This document shows, piece after piece, positions 36,675 to 45,061 of a DNA stretch of 64,000 bases; within the stretch, counting starts at the first letter, position 1; every line of letters starts with the position of its first letter. The translations under genes were made by a program, and so were the position numbers. The DNA is taken from contig JARZZO010000013.1 in the NCBI GenBank assembly GCA_030544215.1, positions 49,805,196 to 49,869,195 on the forward strand, read 5' to 3'. Under the pieces are notes generated by a model. The model was not told the origin of the DNA. It saw only the letters and a list, made by a program, of their open reading frames with translations, and made no database searches. Origin of the DNA: Zantedeschia hybrid cultivar. Lineage: Eukaryota > Streptophyta > Magnoliopsida > Alismatales > Araceae.

Positions 36675-36980
36675 TTGTCCACTGGAGTTGCTCTAAGCAA
36701 TGGAGTCATCCTACCAATAGACTCAATTTAATTCTTTCATCATTACCCATAATGACCGAATTAGGAGCGTGCAATTTTGCCCTCCTGCTATCCAAATAAT
36801 CCACTGAGATGTGGTTATACTGAGGCCATCCGACCATCCCAGCATAGCAATGGATAGGGCTGCAAAATTGCATGCACTGTTCACAAACTTGAAAACAGGA
36901 GGATGGTTGGATAAAATCATTGTCCAGTAGGGTTGCTCCAAGCAGTGGAACCATTCGTCCAATAGACTCATTTACATTAT
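36675..36980. repeat. Two diverged copies of a 60-bp segment, about 240 bp apart
   Basis: The segment with GTTGCTC(T/C)AAGCA(A/G)TGGA, then CCAATAGACTCA, occurs at about 36678-36725 and again at 36918-36972. The intervening DNA has an open minus-strand stretch (36706-36954) with no domain I recognise. It may be remnants of a coding repeat. Confidence 0.45.
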
Positions 36981-37249
36981 TTCCTCCTGCGAAAAAAATT
37001 ACACGTACTTATTACATGTATGTTGTGAATAGACATGCTTGAAATTAATTTGAAAAATGTTCACAAAACCAAAATACGGAAGTTCAGTAAACACAATTAT
37101 TAAGAAGGAAATGTTCAACATAAGAAACAACAGATATGATGCACAAAGCATATGAAAAATCAAACAGGACATAAACAAACATACAATAAATGAGCACGGC
37201 GAGCGAGATGCGGAACAGAGCACCGAACATGAGACATGACAAACGCAAC

Positions 37250-38523
37250 TCATGTCCAGAGTGCGTTAGCAATGGACTCCCTAATCTGCCCTCTTAGCGT
37301 AACCTCAGCCCTGCTGAGAGGGATGTCAATCGGAACGTCTTCATCACCATCATCCTCACTAACTATTTGTTTATTGTTCTCGCAGTTGAAGTAATAGGCA
37401 TGTCCCTGAGATCGACGTATGAAGTTGTGAATAACCGCGCATGCAATGACCATCTTCCTCTGCGTCGCCCAGGAGTACATGTTCCCTTCCTTTAGCGTCT
37501 GAAAGCGATTCTTCAAGACGCCAAACGCTCTCTCCACAACATTCCTTAACTGAGCATGACGATGGTTGTACTTTTCTTCTTTGTTCGCATATGTGCGATT
37601 TTGTTCCCCCCGAAATGATGCCAAGTGATATCTTTGACCACGATATGGAGCTAAGAAACCACTTGAGTTTGTATATCATGAATCCACAAGATAATACTTT
37701 CCATGAGGAACAGTCAATCCACCTTCGTCCAAAGCCCATCTTAGCACCCGCATGTCGGCAGTCGATCCTTCCCAACCAACTACAATGTATTGGAAGGTGA
37801 GGTCGAAGGACACGACACCCATGACATTCTGGCTAATTAAACCTTTGTGGTTTCTAAATCGTCCGTGATGTATCCGTGGGACATTCGCCAAAACATGTGT
37901 CCCATCAATGGCTCCAATTGCATCCTACATGGTTGTACATAAAAGAACAATATGAGAACATTTATTAGTCAATCTGAAGACACACATCACGACAGCACAG
38001 TAGCAATGTGCTCACCTTGAAGTAGGGGTAGAACGTTTGTTTCCTCGGATGTGCGGATGACACTCACAGACCTGAGCGTGTGTAGGCAACTTAATAAAGT
38101 CATACTTTAACTCAGCTATCTGCTTTGTGACGAGGTTGATGTATCGACTAATCGTTTGAGGAGAGTGCTGGAACCGCTTGCACATGGCTCCCGTTGCAAC
38201 GCCATGGCCGGCAGCATATAGGAACATACCAAGTTGCTCCGTCGCTGTCACATGGCACGAGTCCCTCAAAAGGCCATGGCTCACAAGTAAGTCACGGAGT
38301 CGTAAAAACATGGAAGGATGCATTCGAAACATCTGGTAAGACCTTTCGTCATGCCCATCTAGTATCTCATGGATCCATGTGTGGCCGGATAGAGCAGAGT
38401 TATGCATACGTCGATATATGCGTGGAACGTATTCATTCTCAATGTGCACAATAATTGTGTCCTCAATCACATTCAACAGTTCTTCGTCCTCTTCCAAGAA
38501 GTCCAATACAACATCAATAAATT
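37250..38523 (-). pseudogene. PIF/Harbinger transposase (DDE_Tnp_4 nuclease), lightly damaged
   Basis: Two exons are 38016-38523 and 37250-37924 (donor TCAAG|gtgag, acceptor tag|GATGC). The first encodes the helix-turn-helix region (DLLVSHGLLRDS, ISRYINLV). The second begins DAIGAIDGTHV, the first catalytic Asp. GSTADMRVL gives the second Asp and NVVERAFGVLKNRF the Glu, so the DDE triad is complete. A stop at 37676-37678 falls in the conserved loop after YYLVDS, where family members have Gly. The end of exon 1 reads in a shifted frame, so at least two lesions block it. In active elements this protein cuts the element ends together with the Myb-like partner encoded at 39220-40494. Confidence 0.85.
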
Positions 38524-38598
38524 CTACATGCAAGACATTATAATAAGTGAGATATAATGTTACATAAACCGTACATATGTAAGAAAGTACAATACAAG

Positions 38599-38970
38599 TT
38601 AGAAAGTTCGGATGGACATAAGTAGAACGGTAAGTAAAATCATGAGAATGATGACTACAACGATGCACAGGAGTATCATTACAACAAACGATTGCCAGTC
38701 AAAGTGGAGAGCGTGTGTAAAGGAGGCAGGTGGCCTTGCAACTATTTGCTCAGATGTGCAAGGCACAACATAATACCGAAGAACTTTTGTTCGCCTCTCA
38801 GGACGTTGTTGGACGATACCAGAGAACACACACTGGGCCTCCTCAATTGAATGGAAGCCCTTATAACGAGTCCCGTGGTACCCATTAACTTGGGCAAAAT
38901 ATTCAGGCCAAGTGAAATATAGCCCTGGCTCACGCCCAACCCAAACGACATAACATCTGTACCGCCCCAT
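38599..38970 (-). CDS. Small protein with RNase H1 N-terminal (viroplasmin-like) domain and a hydrophobic C-terminal tail
   Basis: An open frame of 123 codons starts MGRYRCYVVWVGREPG, or 132 codons from an ATG at 38997. Residues about 5-55 match the RNase H1 N-terminal fold (Pfam Cauli_VI type): YVVWVGREPGLY, FAQVNGYHGTRYKGF, SIEEAQ. This small domain binds RNA:DNA hybrids or dsRNA in RNase H1. There is no RNase H catalytic domain. The C-terminal third has a long hydrophobic segment (WQSFVVMILLCIVVVIILMI), a probable membrane anchor. It lies between the Myb and transposase ORFs of the Harbinger module, in the same orientation, and is uninterrupted while both neighbours carry stops. An accessory element protein or a captured host fragment are both possible. 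Confidence 0.6.
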   Translation of the reverse strand: MGRYRCYVVWVGREPGLYFTWPEYFAQVNGYHGTRYKGFHSIEEAQCVFSGIVQQRPERRTKVLRYYVVPCTSEQIVARPPASFTHALHFDWQSFVVMILLCIVVVIILMILLTVLLMSIRTF

Positions 38971-39219
38971 ATCTACAAAGGTGTCAAAAACCTGCACTTA
39001 CTTCGATAAGTACCCACAATAGTACAACATAATGAACACGCAACAAGTATGAATACAAGCATATAAATCCTAATACATGTTCCAAGTCAACACACAATCT
39101 AAGTCAACATAAGAAATCAATAACAACAACTATGAAGAAGAAGGTACGAATTCTATGACTGAAAATAAATATTATCCGAATACAGTATCCAAGTCAAGAC
39201 ATAAGAAATCACAAATCTA

Positions 39220-40494
39220 CTACCCCACATAGTGCAACATCCACCGGATCTTCCCCTCATTACTCAGGTTCATAAATATTCCGCGATTCCCCGCATCTTT
39301 AAAGAGCTCTAAGGACCTCACGAACAAGTCTGGATGTAGGCCAGGAACCTCTCGCAATGCATCTATGCAATCCTTCATAGAAGGAATACGATCTGGCTCC
39401 TGGGGTGTGGGTTGTGTCTGGATCGGGTTGCAGGGGCAGACACCGTACAAGCCCGTTCCGCACGTATATCTATGACAAGGTCAGTCCGCTTTCGAACAAC
39501 ATCAATAAAATTCGTGATCACAGTGAGATCTTGAATTGCCTTTCCCTTCAATTTTGAGGAGGCACGTTTCTTGCGCAGAGAGTTAACCTCACTGTACGAG
39601 GCCATGGTTCTAGTTTGGGGTGTGGGAGGGGAAGCCATGTAACCGGCGGAGACACCCATGACCAACTCATCATCTTCTTTGTCTCCCTGAAGTGCGGCAA
39701 GAAAATTATGGACAGGTGTGCGTTGTGACTGACTAGGCATACCGTAGTCAGTGTTAGTTTGATTGGGACTGTAAGCAGGCACACTGTGTCTACGGCAGGT
39801 TCCCTCAGCATCTGGACCAAATGTTGTGCTGTTGCTGGCTAGATAATCCATCTTGGTCCTAAAGGGGAAGGGCTTGCCTATGAGGGAGCTGTACTGTGGA
39901 CGTGACTAAAAAAGAAGAAAAAGATGGTTCATGCGTGTATGGATCATACGATTGACTGTGCATGAAAGTGAACTTCATCACAGGAGAAGCTTACCGACAG
40001 GATGTCGTCCCAAGAGTCCTGAAGTCCAGGGATAGGAATCTTGTTTATATCATCCCATCCTCAGCCAATCCTTTGGTCAAGAAGTGTACGCAGAAAATTG
40101 TAATTGCGCTTAAGCGTTTTGTATCGACCCTTCAACGTGAAATGTTTGCAGTCCAGGTGCGTCGCGCTATTAAATGCGGAAAGGATTTCACGCCAGACCC
40201 CTAGCTTAAATATTCCTTCGATGTAATTATGCTTATCAAACTGCTTTGTAAGGAGACCTATGAGGACCCGATCTTGGGCCTCAGTGAAGTTGGGAGCTCG
40301 GGTGCCCCGACTCATCCTCTCCTCTCCGGAAGACAGACGTTTCGTTCCGCCACCTTTAAGATTAGGGCGAACAACATTCCAAAAAAACGAACCGCAATGA
40401 TGTATTTAAAATGTAAGTAACACAAGTAATAAGTTCATTGTGTGATAAGAAGTGAGAAATGAGGGGCATAGGAGAACACACCATTGTTAGACAT
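39220..40494 (-). pseudogene. PIF/Harbinger Myb/SANT-like DNA-binding protein, lightly damaged
   Basis: The start is at 40494 with a 13-nt first exon (40482-40494). The second exon encodes MSRGTRAPNFTEAQDRVL and a Myb/SANT-like (Myb_DNA-bind_3 type) domain with LGVWREILSAFNSATHL and GRYKTLKRNYNFL. The third (from about 39904) has KPFPFRTKMDYL, a Ser/Pro linker, a basic KKRASSKLKGK stretch and a C-terminal helix region SMKDCIDALREVPGL ending in MLHYVG. A TGA occurs in the GWGWDD-like motif near 40060, and a frame change near 39430 is needed to connect the last part. The usual role is to recruit transposase to the element ends. Confidence 0.75.
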
Positions 40495-42164
40495 CGTCCG
40501 TGCCCGCTTTCTTGCACTCCTATGACCAGTCTCAATTTATTCATGCATGAGGCAGGGGCAACATTAGTGTAAGGCTTACATAAAAATGTAATGCGAAGAA
40601 GATAACAATATTGCAACATGGTAGAAGGAGATAGAAATGTAAAATTGTGGACAAAAAATAAGACTTACAAATAGACAAATCAGCTAGTTAACAGTCAGAA
40701 ATAACGAAGATCAAACAGAAAGGCACATGAAGAGTTATGGCCCAAATTTGAAAATGGTATGAGTATGAATATTTTATGTAACGACCCGCCATCCTATGAC
40801 CGGGGACCCGGTCACTAAATGGATGTCGGCCCATTAACTACGGGTTCACACCCGGATCTCACACAACACATCTGGAGGAGTAAGTGCTAAACAAGGCTAA
40901 ATATAACAATCACACGGACTACAAAGGTAAGCAAGTACGCAGGGAAGAAAATAACAATGTCCGTATACAGTCCAACAATAATTACATGTCCAACGATAAT
41001 TAAATAAGTACAGGCAGAAGGAAAGTACAACAACATCGGGGCATACCCCGGAACTGGGACAGCTGCTGGTCCGTACACCAAGAAGACACCACGCTACCGC
41101 TGCGCCTCGAAGTCCACACCTGAAACCGCAGGGAGTGAGCCACACCAGAACTGGGCTCAGTAGGGATCATCCGATCCCCTGCCTCCCACTCACACACCCA
41201 CAAGTGAAGCAACAGTAATATATAGAACAGTCAAGTAAAGCAGTAAACACAACAGGCAACCCCGGTACGAAACGTACGACAGACAGTGTAGCAGGAACCA
41301 CGCTGAGTAACCCGAAGAACTCAACACAGAGTCACGTCTCACGACCGAAGTCCACAAGGCGACTAAACCACACAGTCGACCGAAGTCAAACGTCGCCTCC
41401 CAACACTACCACCACTGCTCACGCCTGTCCACCCCTACAGTGTTCCGGGGCACTGTAGGGTGAGGCAGTGAGCCAAACTAGGACTAGCTGGACTCAGTGT
41501 ACCGCCACTGCCAGCTACGTGTGCACACAAGCAGTCTAGACTACTGTCCTACCACCGGATTGCCTCCACGCTAGGCCTCAGCGCTTCCAGGAGGGCCCTG
41601 GGGACCGGCGAACCCCCGTCAAGCCGAAGCTACAGGAACTACCCACAAACCCAACTCTCCCGGGCTGCGTCAGGCCAAAGGGCTAAGGGTACCACTCGTA
41701 ACCTTGATCAAAGGTCACATCAGGCCCAGTGGCTAAAGGGTAAACCAACTCCCACCAGTACCAGCTCCACAGCAAGAAACGCGCCGGAAGCTGTCACAAC
41801 AAACAGAGAAACCCCGACCCGCTGAGACCAAGCAGCAACCCCTCGGATAGCGCACCAGCTTCTCCGGCCCGTCGGGCTCAAGATGGTTCTGCTTCCCTCA
41901 GCCAAAGGTAAAACACACATGTACCCCTTCTCCCACCGGTACGGCACAAAGCCTCACAGACACCATGACCCTGTCCCCATCGGTCCATGGTGACAACGTA
42001 AACCACAGTCACATCGATCCACAGTCGTATAGACACACATACACATTTAACATGCTGAAATTCCACTCACACAGAAGTCCTCAGTCCCAGTGTACAACAT
42101 AAAACCTGCCTCAGAACCTTCCACAGTGAAACACATACTAAAACCAGCAATATAACACTTCTGT

Positions 42165-42524
42165 CTTGAATCGCGTCGACCGAAGTCGACGCCATTCAAG
42201 TCCCTCAGACAGGTTCAGTTAAACGTCAGAATATTGCTTGAAACGCGTCTTTAGAGAAAGACGCCATTTGAAACGCGTCCGCATACACCGACGCCATTCA
42301 CAATAAAAACCCAGAATTTCAGGCCCTCAAGCGGAGCGATTCCCTGTCTAAATGGCGTCATGGTGGCCCGACGTCTTTCTAAAAGGCGTCGTCCACCCAT
42401 GACGTCTTTTAGCACCAGGAACTCAATTCAAAGAAGCCTCGAACAGGGGGATTTCTGCCTCTAAAAGGCGTCGTGCTGCCCAGACGCCCTTTGAAAAGCG
42501 TCGACCAGGGACGACGCCGTTTAG
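42165..42524. repeat. Hairpin cluster I in left LTR (seven imperfect inverted repeats)
   Basis: The units lie at 42165-42200 (16-bp arms with one mismatch and a 4-nt loop), 42241-42269, 42269-42300, 42349-42382, 42379-42412, 42463-42492 and 42490-42524. Each has a left arm of the type TGAAACGCGTC or CTAAAAGGCGTC and a right arm of the type GACGCCATTCA or GACGTCTTTTAG, with varied loops mostly of 8-12 nt. The same cluster is at +4285 in the right LTR. Confidence 0.85.
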
Positions 42525-43072
42525 CGCCAGAAACCAGGTTCCCTGGTTCGAACCGAGGGTTTCTCCCTTGAACCCCAAGCACCCCGAAAACCCCAAAATC
42601 AAAGGGGGAAGGAGAGAAGCTCAACCACACAATCATGCTTACGAAAACACGATCACAAACACCACCATTCTCACAAGAAACCCCCTAAACATGCTCAATC
42701 TAGCCCCAAATACATCACGTCACGCCGAGAATCACACGAACATCACATGCAAGGTTCGTCCCCCTACCGGTTCTTGAACTCCTCCAAGCTCCTCGCCGCC
42801 AACCCGCCGCACCGCAGACCGCCGCCGGTACCCTCGAGGACGCCGCCACTCCGCCGGGACGTCGGCCGCCGTCCGGAGAAGGGAACGCCGCGAAGGAGGT
42901 GGTGGAGGTAGAGGTGAGAGGTAGGGAGGTTATGGAGTGGTTGGAAGAGGAAGAAGAGGATGGGAAGGGAAGGAAGAGCGTCGGAGAGGGCGAAGAGGGC
43001 GAGGAGAGAGAGAGTGTGAGGGTGAGAATGAGGGGAAAGAAGGGGAGGCTCGCGGGGTCAATCCGAAACCAG

Positions 43073-43397
43073 CTAAAACGCGTCGATCGAGGTAGACGCC
43101 TATCAGTCTGACAGGACAGCCGTACTGACAGCGGTCTGAAACGCGTCGACCAACCTGGACGCCATTCAGACGAAGTGACAAGGCGTACTGACAACGCTCT
43201 GACGCCAAGCCCTGACATCGCAGATATCGCAGTCTGAAACGCGTCGACCCACCTGGACGCCGTTCAGACAAATCTGACAGGGGCCGTACTCTCGCGGCCC
43301 GAAAACTGTCCACGTGGCACAACAACCAGCAACCTAAATGGCGTCCACACACCCTGACGCCTTTTGAAAGGCGTCGACGAGCGCTGACGCCATTCAG
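43073..43397. repeat. Hairpin cluster II in left LTR (five imperfect inverted repeats)
   Basis: The units lie at 43073-43106, 43135-43170, 43232-43268, 43336-43365 and 43365-43397. The pattern matches cluster I: (T/C)TGAAACGCGTC, then a loop, then GACGCC(A/G)TTCAG. The copies at 43135 and 43232 are nearly identical to each other over about 35 bp. The right LTR has the same cluster. Confidence 0.85.
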
Positions 43398-43486
43398 CCA
43401 GAAATCACAAGACCCCACGGGGTCCAAACCAGGGGATCCGACCCGATCCCGACCCGAATACAGAACCCGAAACCTCAGTCCTTACA

Positions 43487-43500
43487 TTCTCCCCCCCTTA
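43487..43500 (-). other. Polypurine tract of the LTR element
   Basis: On the minus strand TAAGGGGGGGAGAA directly precedes the TGTAAGG start of the 3' LTR. This is the correct place and composition for priming plus-strand DNA synthesis. Confidence 0.85.
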
Positions 43501-43865
43501 AAAGAATTTCGTCTTCGAAATTTGCAACCGCTCAACGCTCAACTCGGCTAACCATCACATGCCGACACACACCGATCACAACAACCAACCTCACCCATCT
43601 CACACACAGGGCTCCACAGAAATAGCCAAACAAATTCACATCAAGCCAACCAAGATTCTCAATTCCAACACAAAGCTGAAAGATCAGCAATAACCACACA
43701 CTAGCAAGGCACATATTACAAAACCAATTCTCCACCAAACCCAAATACATACAAGTGCTACTAGAGTCCTCAACCACCTCTGAACAAGACAAGATAAAAG
43801 TGCCCATCTGGCACGACCTCTCGGATCACCTCGAAGAGACACAGCTCCAATCACATCTCGAACAC
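43501..43865. other. Non-coding internal segment after gag
   Basis: About 365 bp between the gag stop and the polypurine tract. An autonomous relative would hold some 3-4 kb of pol here. I see no remnant of reverse transcriptase or integrase. Confidence 0.7.
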
Positions 43866-44906
43866 CTACTGACCACTCGGCTCCTGACCTGTCTGATTCT
43901 TCTGGGGACAATTCCTCGCGAGATGCCCCTTCCGGCCACAGGCGAAACAGCTACCAGTGATCAAGGGACATATCCGGTTGCCATGAAACCTGCTACAACG
44001 GGGACAACGATCTGCAGCGTCCTGCCTCGCCTCCTGCTGCCAGCTGACCTCTGTCTGCATCTGCTGAACCGAACCATCCTCATCCTCGTCACAAGGAACC
44101 TCCTGGAACTCGACCTCGAACGAACTCGAACCACCTGCCGAAAAAGCCGCTGATCGATCCCTGCTATGCTGCTTCTCCTGTGCTGAATGCTCCGATTCTC
44201 TTGCCGAGTGTTGAAACTGCATCTCCACCGCTGCCGCGCACCGAACAGTTGACGCTAGATCCTTACAACAATGAGCTGCCACAAATTCCCTCAGATCATG
44301 CCGAAGTCCATCCACAAATTTCTCCGTCCTCAGATCCTCACGCTCAGATATGTGTGGAGCAAACCTTCCCAAAGCCACAAATCTCATCTGATAATCTAGA
44401 ACTGACGTATCACCCTGCACCAACTCCATAAACTCCCTTTCCTTGGCCCTACGAACATGCCTCGGAAGGTACTGTCCGCTAAACTCTCTCACAAAGCCTT
44501 CCCAAGGAATCTCTCTCAAAGACCTATCTGGAAACGTCAACCCCTTGATGGTAACCCACCAATCATAAGCATCGCCCTTCAGCAAGTAGGTCGCCAACAA
44601 GGTCTTGTCACTCTCAGCACATTCTAGAACATCAAACACCTTCTCCACTTCCTTAATCCACTGAGCTGCCGAATCTGGAACAGGTTGACCCGTGAAAGAA
44701 GGGGGCTTCAGCTTCAAGAACCGCTCCACCACCGTGGATTGGCCACCTCGGGAACTGGACCCCTCGCTTCCACCTCCCTGCTGATATCTAGACATAGCCC
44801 CAATCATAGCTTCCATGAAACGATCCATGTTATGTCCTTCCGCCCCCGGACCACCACCATCTGCTCTCGAACCACGAGCCAAAGGAACTCTCCTCTTCGG
44901 CGCCAT
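43866..44906 (-). CDS. gag: Gag polyprotein of the non-autonomous LTR element
   Basis: 346 residues are read from the ATG at 44904-44906 (MAPKRRVPLARGSRADG). An in-frame extension to 44993 is less likely, because the MAPKRR start is typical of plant Ty3/gypsy gag. The Retrotrans_gag domain occupies about residues 60-200 (FLKLKPPSFTGQPVPDSAAQ, LLKGDAYDWW, FSGQYLPRHVR, FVALGRFAPHIS). After an acidic and Gln-rich linker comes CPRCSRFHGNRIC and one CCHC zinc knuckle, CFACGRKGHLARNC. The frame is intact and ends shortly after the knuckle, with no protease fusion. Its job is to form the virus-like particle and package element RNA. The family is probably a Tekay/del-like chromovirus, judged from gag style only. 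Confidence 0.92.
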   Translation of the reverse strand: MAPKRRVPLARGSRADGGGPGAEGHNMDRFMEAMIGAMSRYQQGGGSEGSSSRGGQSTVVERFLKLKPPSFTGQPVPDSAAQWIKEVEKVFDVLECAESDKTLLATYLLKGDAYDWWVTIKGLTFPDRSLREIPWEGFVREFSGQYLPRHVRRAKEREFMELVQGDTSVLDYQMRFVALGRFAPHISEREDLRTEKFVDGLRHDLREFVAAHCCKDLASTVRCAAAVEMQFQHSARESEHSAQEKQHSRDRSAAFSAGGSSSFEVEFQEVPCDEDEDGSVQQMQTEVSWQQEARQDAADRCPRCSRFHGNRICPLITGSCFACGRKGHLARNCPQKNQTGQEPSGQ

Positions 44907-45047
44907 CACTAACCCACGACACGCAAATTGAACCAGAAACACGTCAACACCTATCAATCTACACCAGCAGCCATCGCCTGTACAGACTCGCACTTATTGT
45001 TGGACTATAATATCTAACCTAGTTTATCACATACTCGACCAGACTGA

Positions 45048-45059
45048 GCTCTGATACCA
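45048..45059 (-). other. Primer binding site complementary to initiator tRNA-Met
   Basis: The minus strand reads TGGTATCAGAGC, two bases after the end of the 5' LTR. This is the classic plant retrotransposon primer site for initiator methionine tRNA. Confidence 0.95.
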
Positions 45060-45061
45060 TC

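Larger units (their letters stand above)
40777..43486 (-). repeat. LTR, left copy (3' LTR in element orientation)
   Basis: 2710 bp, nearly identical to 45062-47771 with a constant offset of 4285. It contains a GC-rich block around 42775-43050 with a purine-rich plus strand, and two clusters of GCGTC/GACGC hairpins (42165-42524 and 43073-43397). Confidence 0.97.

Noticed and set aside
42540..42560. GGTTCGAACC resembling a tRNA B box in the LTR
   Set aside because: No A box, acceptor stem or cloverleaf can be drawn around it.
42165..43397. CRISPR-like array
   Set aside because: Units are imperfect inverted repeats with uneven spacing in a plant LTR. There are no uniform direct repeats with spacers.
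42899..43427. Open frames in the LTRs (for example 165 and 167 codons) as genes
   Set aside because: They run through purine/pyrimidine-biased and hairpin DNA, have no domain, and one is lost by small differences between the LTRs.
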